Source of the DNA: Bradyrhizobium sp. BR13661
GTDB taxonomy: Bacteria > Pseudomonadota > Alphaproteobacteria > Rhizobiales > Xanthobacteraceae
Assembly: GCF_029892425.1 (NCBI RefSeq)
Contig: NZ_JARXWB010000004.1
Location: forward strand, 248,001-312,000
Direction of reading: 5' to 3'
DNA: 64,000 nt
Every line of letters begins with the position of its first letter. Within the stretch, counting starts at the first letter, position 1. Position numbers and translations under genes: made by a program. This document shows positions 27,943 through 35,620 of the stretch, in pieces. The notes below the pieces were generated by a model that was given only the letters and a program-made list of their open reading frames with translations, searched no databases and had not been told where the DNA came from.

Positions 27943-29121
27943 TCACGCTTCCACGTCGAACGTCAATCCCGCATTGTCCCGCAGCCGCTTGATCAGCTTG
28001 TGCTGCATCGCTGCGCCCGGAGTCCAGAAGCCGGCAGCGACATCGGTCGTGTCGCGCAGCATGCAGATCGCGCATTCGGAGATCATCTTCGAGGTCGAGC
28101 CGTAGCCGGGATCGCGGTCGCCGGTGACGCCGGCGCGAACCATGCGGCCATCGGGCGCGATCGCGACATAGAGCAAGTTGAAGAGCCCGTTCTCGCGCTC
28201 CTCCTTAGACGGCCCCTCGCCCGGCTTCGGGGCGCTTGGGCCGGTCTTCTCCGCATTCGCCGCCATCACGCGCTTGGCGTTGGCCTCGCCCTTCTCCCCG
28301 GGACCGGTCAGAACCATCTCGTCATAGACGAAGTCCTGGCCGTAGGGAAAGCCCATCAGCATGTTGGCGCGATGAACGTTGCGGGTGTTGATCAGCGCCA
28401 TCATGAACGGCGCGGCCCAGGAATTCAGATCCTCCTCGATCAGCGGCTTGTTACCCCTCGGCTGCTTCGGACCGGTAAAGCCCGGCGTCAGCGCGAACGG
28501 ATCGTTCAGGATCGCGACGAGGCTGATGTCCTTGGCAACCGCGTCGAAGGTTGCCTTGGCGCTCGCTGCGGTGCCGCCCGAAAGCGTGCCGCGCATATCA
28601 CGCACGCGGCCCTTCACCCGCGCAGCCGGTGCGCCGAACACGCGCTTGGCCTCTTCCTGCACAAAGAACGTGCCGAGCTCGAACGGCACGGAGTCAAAGC
28701 CGCAAGAGAATACGATGCGCGCGCCGCTATCCTTTGCGCCAGCCTCATACTTGTCGATCATTTGCCGCATCCAGATCGGCTCGCCGCAAAGATCGAAATA
28801 ATCGGTGCCGGTCGCAACGCAGGCCGCCAGCAGTTCCTCTCCGTAGAGCTGATACGGACCGACCGTCGTGATGATCGACATGGTCTGCTCCGCCATCGCC
28901 TTCAGCGAGGCGGCGTCGGACGCATCGGCAACGATGAGCGGCGTGTCCGCCGGCGCGCCGATCGCATCGCGCACGGATTTGAGCTTGTCGAGGCTGCGGC
29001 CCGCCATCGCCCATTTGAGCTGCTTGTCGTGCTTGTAGTGTGCCGCCAGATATTCGGCAACGAGTTGGCCGGTGAAACCGGTCGCGCCGTAGACGACGAT
29101 GTCGAATTTCGCAGAGCTCAT
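27943..29121 (-). CDS. Saccharopine dehydrogenase-like NAD(P)-binding reductase, copy 1
   Basis: 392 residues, ATG at 29121 (MSSAKFDIVVYGATGFTG). Same architecture as its neighbour: NAD(P)-binding GATGFTG, DLCGEPIW, CGFDSVPFELG, and the C-terminal segment FWTPGAAMQHKLIKRL. Differences from copy 2 are scattered and largely conservative, so both copies look functional and may have diverged in substrate. It starts nine bases after the DUF169 stop codon, so co-transcription is very likely. True saccharopine dehydrogenase activity is not implied. Confidence 0.9.
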   Translation of the reverse strand: MSSAKFDIVVYGATGFTGQLVAEYLAAHYKHDKQLKWAMAGRSLDKLKSVRDAIGAPADTPLIVADASDAASLKAMAEQTMSIITTVGPYQLYGEELLAACVATGTDYFDLCGEPIWMRQMIDKYEAGAKDSGARIVFSCGFDSVPFELGTFFVQEEAKRVFGAPAARVKGRVRDMRGTLSGGTAASAKATFDAVAKDISLVAILNDPFALTPGFTGPKQPRGNKPLIEEDLNSWAAPFMMALINTRNVHRANMLMGFPYGQDFVYDEMVLTGPGEKGEANAKRVMAANAEKTGPSAPKPGEGPSKEERENGLFNLLYVAIAPDGRMVRAGVTGDRDPGYGSTSKMISECAICMLRDTTDVAAGFWTPGAAMQHKLIKRLRDNAGLTFDVEA

Positions 29122-29130
29122 GACTGGCCT

Positions 29131-29910
29131 TTACTTCTTCGCGTAACTCACGCCCATGCCGGCACGGACGTCGCTTTGAATCCCGTAGGGCGGGATCGGA
29201 TAGCGCAGACCGTTCTTGGCCAGCGCCTTCATGCCCTCAATTGCCTTGGCGAGATGATGCGGCTTGAGCGCCATCAGCATTTCCTCGTCCGGCACGCCGC
29301 CATAGCGCCGTTCGGCATAGCATGGCAAGGACAGGCTGGGCTCGCCTGATTTCAGCGCGCGCCCCCAGGAATCCGCGCAAGCGGTCTCCCCGACCACGCC
29401 CCATTCGAATTTCTTGTAGCCGGTATATTGCAGCCCGTTGATCAGGATGATCATCTGTCCCGGTGTCGCGTAGACGAGGCAGATATCGGGAGGGTCAAGC
29501 CTGCCGCTCGCAAGCGGGCTCACGGCCAGCGCCTGATACTGGCCGAACGGAACCACGTCCAGTGCCTCCTGGCGCTTGCGTGCATCCTCGGCGGTGCCAT
29601 GCCAGACCCCGACATAGTTTTCGCCCGCGAGCCATTTCTCGTCGTGGGGGCTAAGGCCAATCACCGCGCGGCACTGCGCGCCGACGAGGTCGTCGCCGGT
29701 GATGCCGACGGTCCACCCCAGACGGGAAGCCATGCTGACGATCTGGTCGGTGGTATGGATGGCGTTCGGTCGCCGGATCTTCGGGATCGCCTCCATGTCT
29801 TCGGCGCGCGCGAACAGCTTCATGCCGATGACCGTGGTCTTCAGCCGCAGCAGATTGTTGAGATCGGCGACGAGGCCGGCAAGGTCGATTGTCTCCGCAC
29901 TCTGCTGCAT
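29131..29910 (-). CDS. DUF169 family protein
   Basis: 259 residues. DUF169 proteins have conserved blocks around IGMKLF, QCRAVIGL, PPDICLVYATPGQMIILINGLQY and GETACADSWGRAL with a conserved Cys; these are all visible. The function is unknown, although a conserved Cys and frequent association with redox enzymes suggest a redox or cofactor role. ATG 29910 has GGAGG at ideal distance, better than the ATG eight codons upstream. First gene of a three-gene operon with the two reductases. Confidence 0.85.
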   Translation of the reverse strand: MQQSAETIDLAGLVADLNNLLRLKTTVIGMKLFARAEDMEAIPKIRRPNAIHTTDQIVSMASRLGWTVGITGDDLVGAQCRAVIGLSPHDEKWLAGENYVGVWHGTAEDARKRQEALDVVPFGQYQALAVSPLASGRLDPPDICLVYATPGQMIILINGLQYTGYKKFEWGVVGETACADSWGRALKSGEPSLSLPCYAERRYGGVPDEEMLMALKPHHLAKAIEGMKALAKNGLRYPIPPYGIQSDVRAGMGVSYAKK

Positions 29911-29960
29911 GGCGTCCTCCGCGCCGGCGATCATGCGCCGATCATCTTGGTGATTGTTTC

Positions 29961-30015
29961 TCGTCCTTGCGGGACTTCTAGTCCTTGGCGGGACTTCTTC
30001 TAGTCCTTGGCGGGG
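29961..30015. repeat. Three imperfect direct repeats at the 3' end of the YdcF gene
   Basis: The unit (C)TAGTCCTTGGCGGGACTT occurs at 29978-29996 and, with changes, at 29961-29977 and 30000-30015. The copy at 30000 includes the TAG stop of the YdcF gene (minus strand), so the gene end appears to have been duplicated in tandem by slippage. Confidence 0.7.
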
Positions 30016-30767
30016 CCTGGAAGCAAATCGCTGGTCCGGCCCGCCAGGCGATAAGCCACGAGGCCGATCCATTCGCGCACGGCGACATCCGTTCGGCCGA
30101 GCCCATCCAGACTCATATTGGTGAACGTGAAGAGATCCGCGCGCCCACCCATGCGCCAGTCCACGGGATAGGCCTCGACGTCGAAACCCGCCTTGCGGAA
30201 GATTCCCATCGAGCGCGGCATGTGGAAAGCCGACGTGACCAGCAGCCATCGCTCGCCCGGCTTGGGCGACACAAGTTGCTTCGTGAACATCGCATTCTCG
30301 TATGTGTTCCGCGACTCCCGTTCCAGGATCAGGCGATCCTTGCGGACACCCGAATTCTCCAGGATCGGCGCGGAATAATCGGCCTCCTTGGCGTTATCAG
30401 AGACCAGGTTCGCCGAGCCGCCAGTAAAGACGACGCGCGCATTCGGATATTTTCGCGCGAGCTCCGCGGTTGCGAACAGCCGATCGGCCGCGTGTGGCAC
30501 GACAGGCGTGTTGTGCGCCGCCGACAGATCGGTATCGACGGAGCCACCCAGCACGACGATGCCGTCGGGCGCACCACGCGACGGATCCCACGGGGGAAAT
30601 CGCGACTCCAGCGGATAGAGCAAGAGTTCGCCCAGCGGCGAAAAGGCGGCGAGCGCGAGCAGCACCAGCGTGGTCGCGGCCAGCTTCCGGCCAAGCCCGG
30701 CAAAGCGCGTTGCCATCAGCAAGACCGAAATGATCCCGAGTTCGACCAGAAGATTGACCGGCAGCAC
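30000..30767 (-). CDS. YdcF/SanA-ElyC family (DUF218) membrane protein
   Basis: At least 255 residues. One or two N-terminal helices (VELGIISVLLMATRFAG, LVLLALAAFSPLGELLLYPLE) are followed by the DUF218 domain: DGIVVLGGSVDTDLS, ARVVFTGGSANL, ESRNTYENAMF, LLVTSAFHMPRSMGIFRKAGFDVEAYP, all classic family blocks. Such proteins act in envelope maintenance. The start is doubtful: GTG 30767 is listed, but the family-like N-terminus FFILSKTLG is encoded in frame just upstream, beginning at a CTG (30803-30801), before an in-frame stop. Divergent from the formamidase gene. Confidence 0.85.
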   Translation of the reverse strand: MLPVNLLVELGIISVLLMATRFAGLGRKLAATTLVLLALAAFSPLGELLLYPLESRFPPWDPSRGAPDGIVVLGGSVDTDLSAAHNTPVVPHAADRLFATAELARKYPNARVVFTGGSANLVSDNAKEADYSAPILENSGVRKDRLILERESRNTYENAMFTKQLVSPKPGERWLLVTSAFHMPRSMGIFRKAGFDVEAYPVDWRMGGRADLFTFTNMSLDGLGRTDVAVREWIGLVAYRLAGRTSDLLPGPAKD

Positions 30768-30942
30768 CGCGGCGCCAAGTGTCTTGGAAAGAATGAAGAA
30801 CAGGACAGACCTCGCTGAAAATCATCGTACATGAGCGGGGTTGACCTGCCCGCCTATCTTCAGAAATCTTCTTGGAAGAGGATCGATTGCCGGGTCAAGC
30901 CCGGGCGTAGCAAGATCCGATGAAACCGGACGGACACTGCAA

Positions 30943-31884
30943 ATGACCCACCATCACCTGCATTCAAGCCCCGAGACCTGCCATTGGGGCTTCTTCGAAG
31001 CCGCGCTCAAGCCCGTGCTCACCATCGCCAGCGGCGATGAAGTGACTGTCGATACCATCAGCGGCGGCCCTGACATGCTGCCCGACCGCAGCAAGTTTCA
31101 CATTCCGCCCGAATTGTTCGAGGTTCATGCCAAAAACGAGCGCATGCTGCCCGGCCACATCCTGACGGGCCCGGTCGCCGTCGACGGCGCCGAACCTGGC
31201 GACGTACTCCAGGTCGATATCATCGACATCCGACTTCGGCAGGATTGGGGCTGGAATCTGATCAAGCCGCTGTCGGGCACCCTGCCTGACGATTTCCACG
31301 AAACGCGCCTCCTCAACATCCCGCTGGATCGGGCGCGGATGGTCGGCCGGATGCCCTGGGGCCTCGACCTGCCGCTCAAGCCCTTCTTCGGCGTGATGGG
31401 CGTCTCGCCGCCAGCGGCCTGGGGGCGCATTACCTCGCTCGTTCCGCGCGCGATGGGCGGCAATCTCGACAACAAGGAGCTCGGCGCCGGCGCGACACTC
31501 TATCTGCCGGTGTTCGTCCCGGGCGCGATGTTCTCTTGCGGCGACGGCCATGGCGCGCAGGGCGACGGCGAGGTCTGCGTCACCGCGATCGAAACCGCGC
31601 TCCAGGGCCGCTTCCGCCTGACGCTGCGCAAGGATTTGCGTTTCGCCTATCCCCGCGCTGAGACGCCGACGCACTACATGACCATGGCGATGGACCCCGA
31701 TCTCGACCAATGCGCGGTGCGGGCGCTGCGCGACATGATCGTGCTGCTCGGCGAGATCAGAGGCCTGTCGCGCGAGGATGCCTATATGCTGTGCAGCCTC
31801 GCGGCCGATTTGCGGGTGACCCAGACCGTCAACGGCTCCAAGGGCATTCATTGCATGATCGAAAAGACGATCGTGCACGGCTAA
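30943..31884 (+). CDS. Acetamidase/formamidase family protein
   Basis: 313 residues of the FmdA_AmdA family, which hydrolyses short-chain amides to ammonia and acid. Visible are PGHILTGPVAVDGAEPGDVLQVDI, the metal/active-site region LPVFVPGAMFSCGDGHGAQGDGEVCVTAIE, and SLAADLRVTQTVNGSKGIHCMIEK at the C-terminus. ATG 30943 begins MTHHHLHSSPETCHWGF, matching the family start; upstream open frame is leader. Divergent from the YdcF gene, 175 bases away. Confidence 0.92.
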   Translation: MTHHHLHSSPETCHWGFFEAALKPVLTIASGDEVTVDTISGGPDMLPDRSKFHIPPELFEVHAKNERMLPGHILTGPVAVDGAEPGDVLQVDIIDIRLRQDWGWNLIKPLSGTLPDDFHETRLLNIPLDRARMVGRMPWGLDLPLKPFFGVMGVSPPAAWGRITSLVPRAMGGNLDNKELGAGATLYLPVFVPGAMFSCGDGHGAQGDGEVCVTAIETALQGRFRLTLRKDLRFAYPRAETPTHYMTMAMDPDLDQCAVRALRDMIVLLGEIRGLSREDAYMLCSLAADLRVTQTVNGSKGIHCMIEKTIVHG

Positions 31885-32084
31885 GCCGGGCCCATACCTC
31901 CTAAGCGCTGACGCCACGCCGCTGCCCGGCATTTCGCGCGGCGCGCCGGCACGTGCCAATTTTTCGCAGCGATTCCAATGCGCTCTGCCACCGCAAAACC
32001 CCGGATTTGACTTCCTGCCCCGAACCTAAATAGAGTCTTAATCGTTACTTTTATGTACCTGAGTAAGAGGCTAGCGTTCGGGCC

Positions 32085-32282
32085 ATGGCCACCGAAAAAG
32101 CCGAGACTGACCGCATTCCCGTAACCTTGGCGCTCTCGACCATCACCTATCTCGAAAAACTGGTGAGACAGGGCACCCACGGCACCAGCGTTCCCGGCGT
32201 CGCACGTACCTTGATCGAGGAAGGTATCCGTCTCGCCATCAAGGACGGACTTTTGTCGATTCGCGACAATGGCAGGACGTGA
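32085..32282 (+). CDS. Small ribbon-helix-helix-like protein
   Basis: 65 residues: a short beta-like stretch (RIPVTLALSTITYLEKLV) followed by two helices (VPGVARTLIEEGIRLAIKDGLL), the outline of an RHH DNA-binding or CopG-like protein. ATG 32085. No toxin partner lies next to it, so it is not a toxin-antitoxin pair on this evidence. The 200-base region upstream carries two GANTC (CcrM) sites at 31971 and 32033, the second near a plausible -10, and gcrA follows 69 bases downstream. Confidence 0.75.
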   Translation: MATEKAETDRIPVTLALSTITYLEKLVRQGTHGTSVPGVARTLIEEGIRLAIKDGLLSIRDNGRT

Positions 32283-32351
32283 GCACCGAGCGAGAAGCGG
32301 GCGGATCTCGAGCTGCTGATGGCCAGATGTCGCAACCTGGGACCGTTACAA

Positions 32352-32840
32352 ATGCCTATTCTCTCTCCGACCTGGACCAACGAACGAATTGAACTTCTGA
32401 AACAGCACTTCGCCGCAGGCCTGTCCTGCCGCGAGATTGCCGCCGACATTGGCGTCAGCCGCAACGCCGTGATCGGCAAGCTGTCGCGATTGAATCTCAC
32501 CCGCGGCCGCTCGGTCGACGAGCGCAGGCTCCAAGATCGAAATCTGAACAGGGTTTCCCCCCCGCGCGCGCCAAAAGCGGTGCCCCGGCTGCAATTTGAA
32601 ATGCTCGCCACGATCTACGGCGAAGTGGACGCGCCCGTGGTGACCGGCCCGATCGACCAAGCCAATCGCTGCTCGCTGCTGGAGCTCGATGAAAACCGCT
32701 GCCGCTGGCCGATCTCGACGCCGGGCGCGGAGGATTTTTGCTTCTGCGGCAATGCCGCGCACGATGGCCAGCCCTATTGCGCCGGCCACAGCCGCCTCGC
32801 ATATCGGCCGAACTCCCGCGCGCGAGTCATGCGCGGCTGA
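32352..32840 (+). CDS. gcrA: GcrA cell cycle regulator family protein
   Basis: 162 residues. The N-terminal helix-turn-helix (WTNERIELLKQHFAAGLSCREIAADIGVSRNAVIGKLSRLNL) is the GcrA DNA-binding signature. The C-terminal sigma70-interacting region has CRWPISTPGAEDFCFCGNAAHDGQPYCAGHSRLAY. In alphaproteobacteria GcrA activates promoters carrying CcrM-methylated GANTC. The linker (about 50-100) is basic and shorter than in Caulobacter. ATG 32352 is the family start; the upstream frame is leader. A strong hairpin terminates transcription downstream. Confidence 0.92.
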   Translation: MPILSPTWTNERIELLKQHFAAGLSCREIAADIGVSRNAVIGKLSRLNLTRGRSVDERRLQDRNLNRVSPPRAPKAVPRLQFEMLATIYGEVDAPVVTGPIDQANRCSLLELDENRCRWPISTPGAEDFCFCGNAAHDGQPYCAGHSRLAYRPNSRARVMRG

Positions 32841-32864
32841 AGCCGCGCGCCTCCCCACAACGAA

Positions 32865-32894
32865 AAACCTCCGGCAGGGCACTACCGGAGGTTT
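32865..32894 (+). terminator. Terminator hairpin after gcrA
   Basis: AAACCTCCGG (32865-32874) pairs with CCGGAGGTTT (32885-32894), a ten-pair stem with a ten-base loop, 24 bases after the gcrA stop. A further palindrome, CAGCTATATAGCTG at 32946-32959, lies in the same convergent gap (32841-33120), which holds no gene. Confidence 0.8.
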
Positions 32895-33070
32895 CTGGAG
32901 GCTTAGCGTGAAGCTAAGAGCCGTGACTTTTCGAAACCGGCTGAGCAGCTATATAGCTGATCAACTCAGGTAAGTAAATAAGATTGATGGCGATCGAATT
33001 GCATAGCTCGTCTTCGTCGCCCGCGTAGGAGATTTCTGATTCAGGGAATCAGCGTTTCTCCAGAAAAAAG

Positions 33071-33092
33071 CCCCGGCGGTTGCCCGCCGAGG
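33071..33092 (-). terminator. Terminator of the porin gene
   Basis: On the minus strand CCTCGGCGG-GCAA-CCGCCGGGG forms a nine-pair stem (one G-T pair), followed by CTTTTTTC. It lies 28 bases after the porin stop codon. Confidence 0.88.
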
Positions 33093-33120
33093 TTCTCCGA
33101 TCGATTGACGCGATCGATGA

Positions 33121-34665
33121 TCAGAAGTTGCGCTGAGCGCGCAGCATCATGGTGACCGAGTTCTGGTCCTTCAGCTCGTACACAGCGCCCGGCTTGGCGG
33201 CGGTGGAAACCGCCGGAGCAGTGATGGCGCCAGAGTACTTCTGGTCCAGGCGCGACCAGCTCACGTCAGCGGTGAACGCCAGGTTCTTGACCGGGGTCCA
33301 CACGGTGTTGACACCGAGGACGCCGAAGTTGAAGTCCGGGTTACAGGTCGAACCGGCCACGGCGATCGTCGCGAAGTTGGCGCAGATCAGGGTCTTGCCC
33401 GTCGAGCCGTAGCTCAGCGAAGCGTAACCACCGTAGATGGCGCTCGCCCAGTTCGGGCTCCAGTTGTGGGTGTAGCCACCGCGGACGCCCCAGGTCTTGA
33501 CGGTATCGATGCCGTTGCCGCCACCGAAGACGCCGTCAGCAAGACCGGCGAAGCCGACACTCTGGTACGCCGAGCTGCTACCGCTGTACATGAAGAAGCT
33601 CTGCGGGAACAGGCTCTGGAAGTTGTAGCGGGTCGCACCATCCGTGTAGACGGCCTGCAGGTTGATCGAGTCACCCGCGCCGGTCGGGATGTTCTTGATC
33701 GACAACGAACCCTGGACTGCCCAACCCCACTTGTCCGACGGATGACCGGTGGCTTCGGTCGTACCGAAGTAGCCAGGATGGAGGTCATGCGCCGCAACCG
33801 AGATCTGGGCCAGACCCCAAGCCTGGTCAACGCGGACCGCGCCGGTGATATCGGGGACGCGCGTTCCACCCCAAGCCTGGACGCCGTAGTTGCCCTGAAT
33901 GAGCGCGGCAGCAGCGTTCGCAGCCGCAGACGTCGTCACGATGGCACCTGCGCCGTTAACGGAGCTGGACGCCGTGAAGCCGGTGACGTTCCACAGGTTC
34001 GACTGGCCGTTCGACGCCGTCGTCTCCTCTTCCAACGCGATCGAACCCGTGATGCCCTGGCCGAAGTCAGCAGTATAGGCAAACTGGTTGATACCGTTGG
34101 TGTGATTGCTGCCGCCCGGAATGGTATCGGGACCGCCAGCTGGATAGCTCTGCCACGGAGCGTCGAAGATCGAGACCGTGCGGCCCATGGTGAAGCCGGC
34201 GAACTGGATGAACGCGTGGTAGAGACCGAGCGAAGGCGCACTGGAGGTGACCGACGCCGGGCTGCTGCCGGTGACGTCTGCCGTATTGTAGGTGAACGTC
34301 ATGTCAGCATAGGTGCGGACAACGCCGTATTCCGTGGCCGTGCGCGTATCGATGTTGAGGTCGAGACGAGCGCGGCTGTAATAGTAGTTGGTCAGACGGT
34401 TGTTCGACCCACCGTTCACAGAGCTCGCGCTCTGATTGAAACCATAGTCGCCGGCGCCGCCGAGAATCGCGTCCGCACGGATGTAGCCACCCAGCTTGAT
34501 ACAGGTGTCGGTGCCCGGCATGTAGTAGAAACCAGCTCCGTACAGGGAGCAGATCTTCACGTATTCGACCGCCTTCGCCTTGACCGGAAGATCAGCCGCC
34601 TGAGCTCCACCGACGGCGATCAGACCCGCCGCAGTGCCGAGCAAAAGGCTCTTCACCACTTTCAT
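33121..34665 (-). CDS. Outer membrane porin (Porin_2 family)
   Basis: 514 residues. The signal peptide MKVVKSLLLGTAAGLIAVGG-AQA is cleaved before ADLPVKAK. The mature N-terminus has the alphaproteobacterial Porin_2 signature VKICSLYGAGFYYMPGTDTCIKLGGYIRAD, with a conserved Cys pair. The barrel strands end in the terminal Phe (LRAQRNF) recognised by BamA. The long Asn/Ser/Gly-rich loops are typical of the family. ATG 34665 has GGAGG (AACTTGGAGG) upstream. It should be a trimeric general diffusion porin. Confidence 0.94.
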   Translation of the reverse strand: MKVVKSLLLGTAAGLIAVGGAQAADLPVKAKAVEYVKICSLYGAGFYYMPGTDTCIKLGGYIRADAILGGAGDYGFNQSASSVNGGSNNRLTNYYYSRARLDLNIDTRTATEYGVVRTYADMTFTYNTADVTGSSPASVTSSAPSLGLYHAFIQFAGFTMGRTVSIFDAPWQSYPAGGPDTIPGGSNHTNGINQFAYTADFGQGITGSIALEEETTASNGQSNLWNVTGFTASSSVNGAGAIVTTSAAANAAAALIQGNYGVQAWGGTRVPDITGAVRVDQAWGLAQISVAAHDLHPGYFGTTEATGHPSDKWGWAVQGSLSIKNIPTGAGDSINLQAVYTDGATRYNFQSLFPQSFFMYSGSSSAYQSVGFAGLADGVFGGGNGIDTVKTWGVRGGYTHNWSPNWASAIYGGYASLSYGSTGKTLICANFATIAVAGSTCNPDFNFGVLGVNTVWTPVKNLAFTADVSWSRLDQKYSGAITAPAVSTAAKPGAVYELKDQNSVTMMLRAQRNF

Positions 34666-35079
34666 TGAAAACCTCCAAGTTGTTCATTTTACGGAGACCG
34701 GACCGTAAGGCCCCCCAGATCCCCGTCTCTTCATCAAATCCGCTCGGCCGCTTCGCGTTTTCGGACACACCCGCTTGAGACGCGAGGGACGTGAGCGAAC
34801 CACCTGCAACGGGACGATCGAGAACCCCCCACCGTCACGGACCAATATGCCTGCGCCGTTCCGTTAATCAAAATAGTTTATTAGATCAGCTTTGTGGTTT
34901 CACTAACCCTGTGTCTGCGGAGCAACACTGCCCCCGGAGCGCCCCAAAAGCTGACCGGATCATATTTGTAATTTCCGTGACACAATTACCCTGCTCTGCA
35001 CTTGCGTCAGGGCAGACTTGCGTGGACTATGCCCGCCACAAACACTGGCCAGAATGAATCAGCTTCCGGGAGTGACGCT
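34666..35079. other. Long non-coding gap holding the porin leader and promoter
   Basis: These 414 bases between the divergent porin and MarR genes hold no convincing ORF. The stretch 34855-34920 is AT-rich compared with its surroundings and is the likely promoter zone. I saw no palindromic operator or -24/-12 element. Confidence 0.5.
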
Positions 35080-35586
35080 GTGTCAGCGACGAGGAAAGAA
35101 GGGGCGCGCCTCCGCCCCGCCGGCAATCTCGATATCATCAGGCGGTTTACCTGGGAGATATCGTCGATCAACATGTATCTGGAGGAGCTGCGTCAGTTCT
35201 GGGCCAGGACGCTCGGCATCAGCGGGCCGCAATGGCTGATCCTGATGGCGATTTCCGACCTCGACAAGGATGATGGCGTGCCCATCAACGTGGTCTCCAA
35301 GCTGCTTCACGTCGACCCGTCCTTCGTCACCACCCAGTCCAAGCTGCTGGAGAAGAAAGGCCTGTTGCGCCGCCGCCCCTCACCGACCGATGCCCGCGTG
35401 GTGCGACTGTCGCTCGTCGAGAAGACGCAGAAGCACATCGCGAGCCTCAACGAGCAGTACAAGACGATTCGCGAATTCGTTTTCCAGGAGTTCGACGAGA
35501 ACGAGCTGGCAGAGTTCACCACCAAGCTCGCGACGCTGAAAAACCGGCTGGAAAAGGCCTGCGTCAGGGTCTCGCTCGACTTCTGA
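35080..35586 (+). CDS. MarR family winged-helix transcriptional regulator
   Basis: 168 residues. The winged helix runs GPQWLILMAISDLDKDDGVPINVVSKLLHVDPSFVTTQSKLLEKKGLLRRRPSPTDARVVRLSL, followed by a dimerisation helix. The start is GTG 35080, chosen because GGGAG (35068-35072) sits seven bases upstream; TTG 35002 and ATG 35029 are in frame but lack a site. The target is not obvious: neither the porin nor the hydrolase has an evident palindromic site nearby. Confidence 0.9.
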   Translation: MSATRKEGARLRPAGNLDIIRRFTWEISSINMYLEELRQFWARTLGISGPQWLILMAISDLDKDDGVPINVVSKLLHVDPSFVTTQSKLLEKKGLLRRRPSPTDARVVRLSLVEKTQKHIASLNEQYKTIREFVFQEFDENELAEFTTKLATLKNRLEKACVRVSLDF

Positions 35587-35620
35587 GGCGCAGCTCCGCT
35601 TCTCGGCCCGGCGGCCGCAC

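Noticed and set aside
27760..29349. 529-codon plus-strand frame opposite the tandem reductases
   Set aside because: Shadow frame spanning three real minus-strand genes; no ribosome site or family.
32085..32282. Antitoxin of a toxin-antitoxin pair
   Set aside because: RHH-like outline only; no toxin frame lies next to it and gcrA is not a toxin.
32984..32997. FixK/FNR-like TTGAT-GGCG-ATCGA
   Set aside because: One mismatch, and it lies in the gap between two convergent genes where no promoter is needed.
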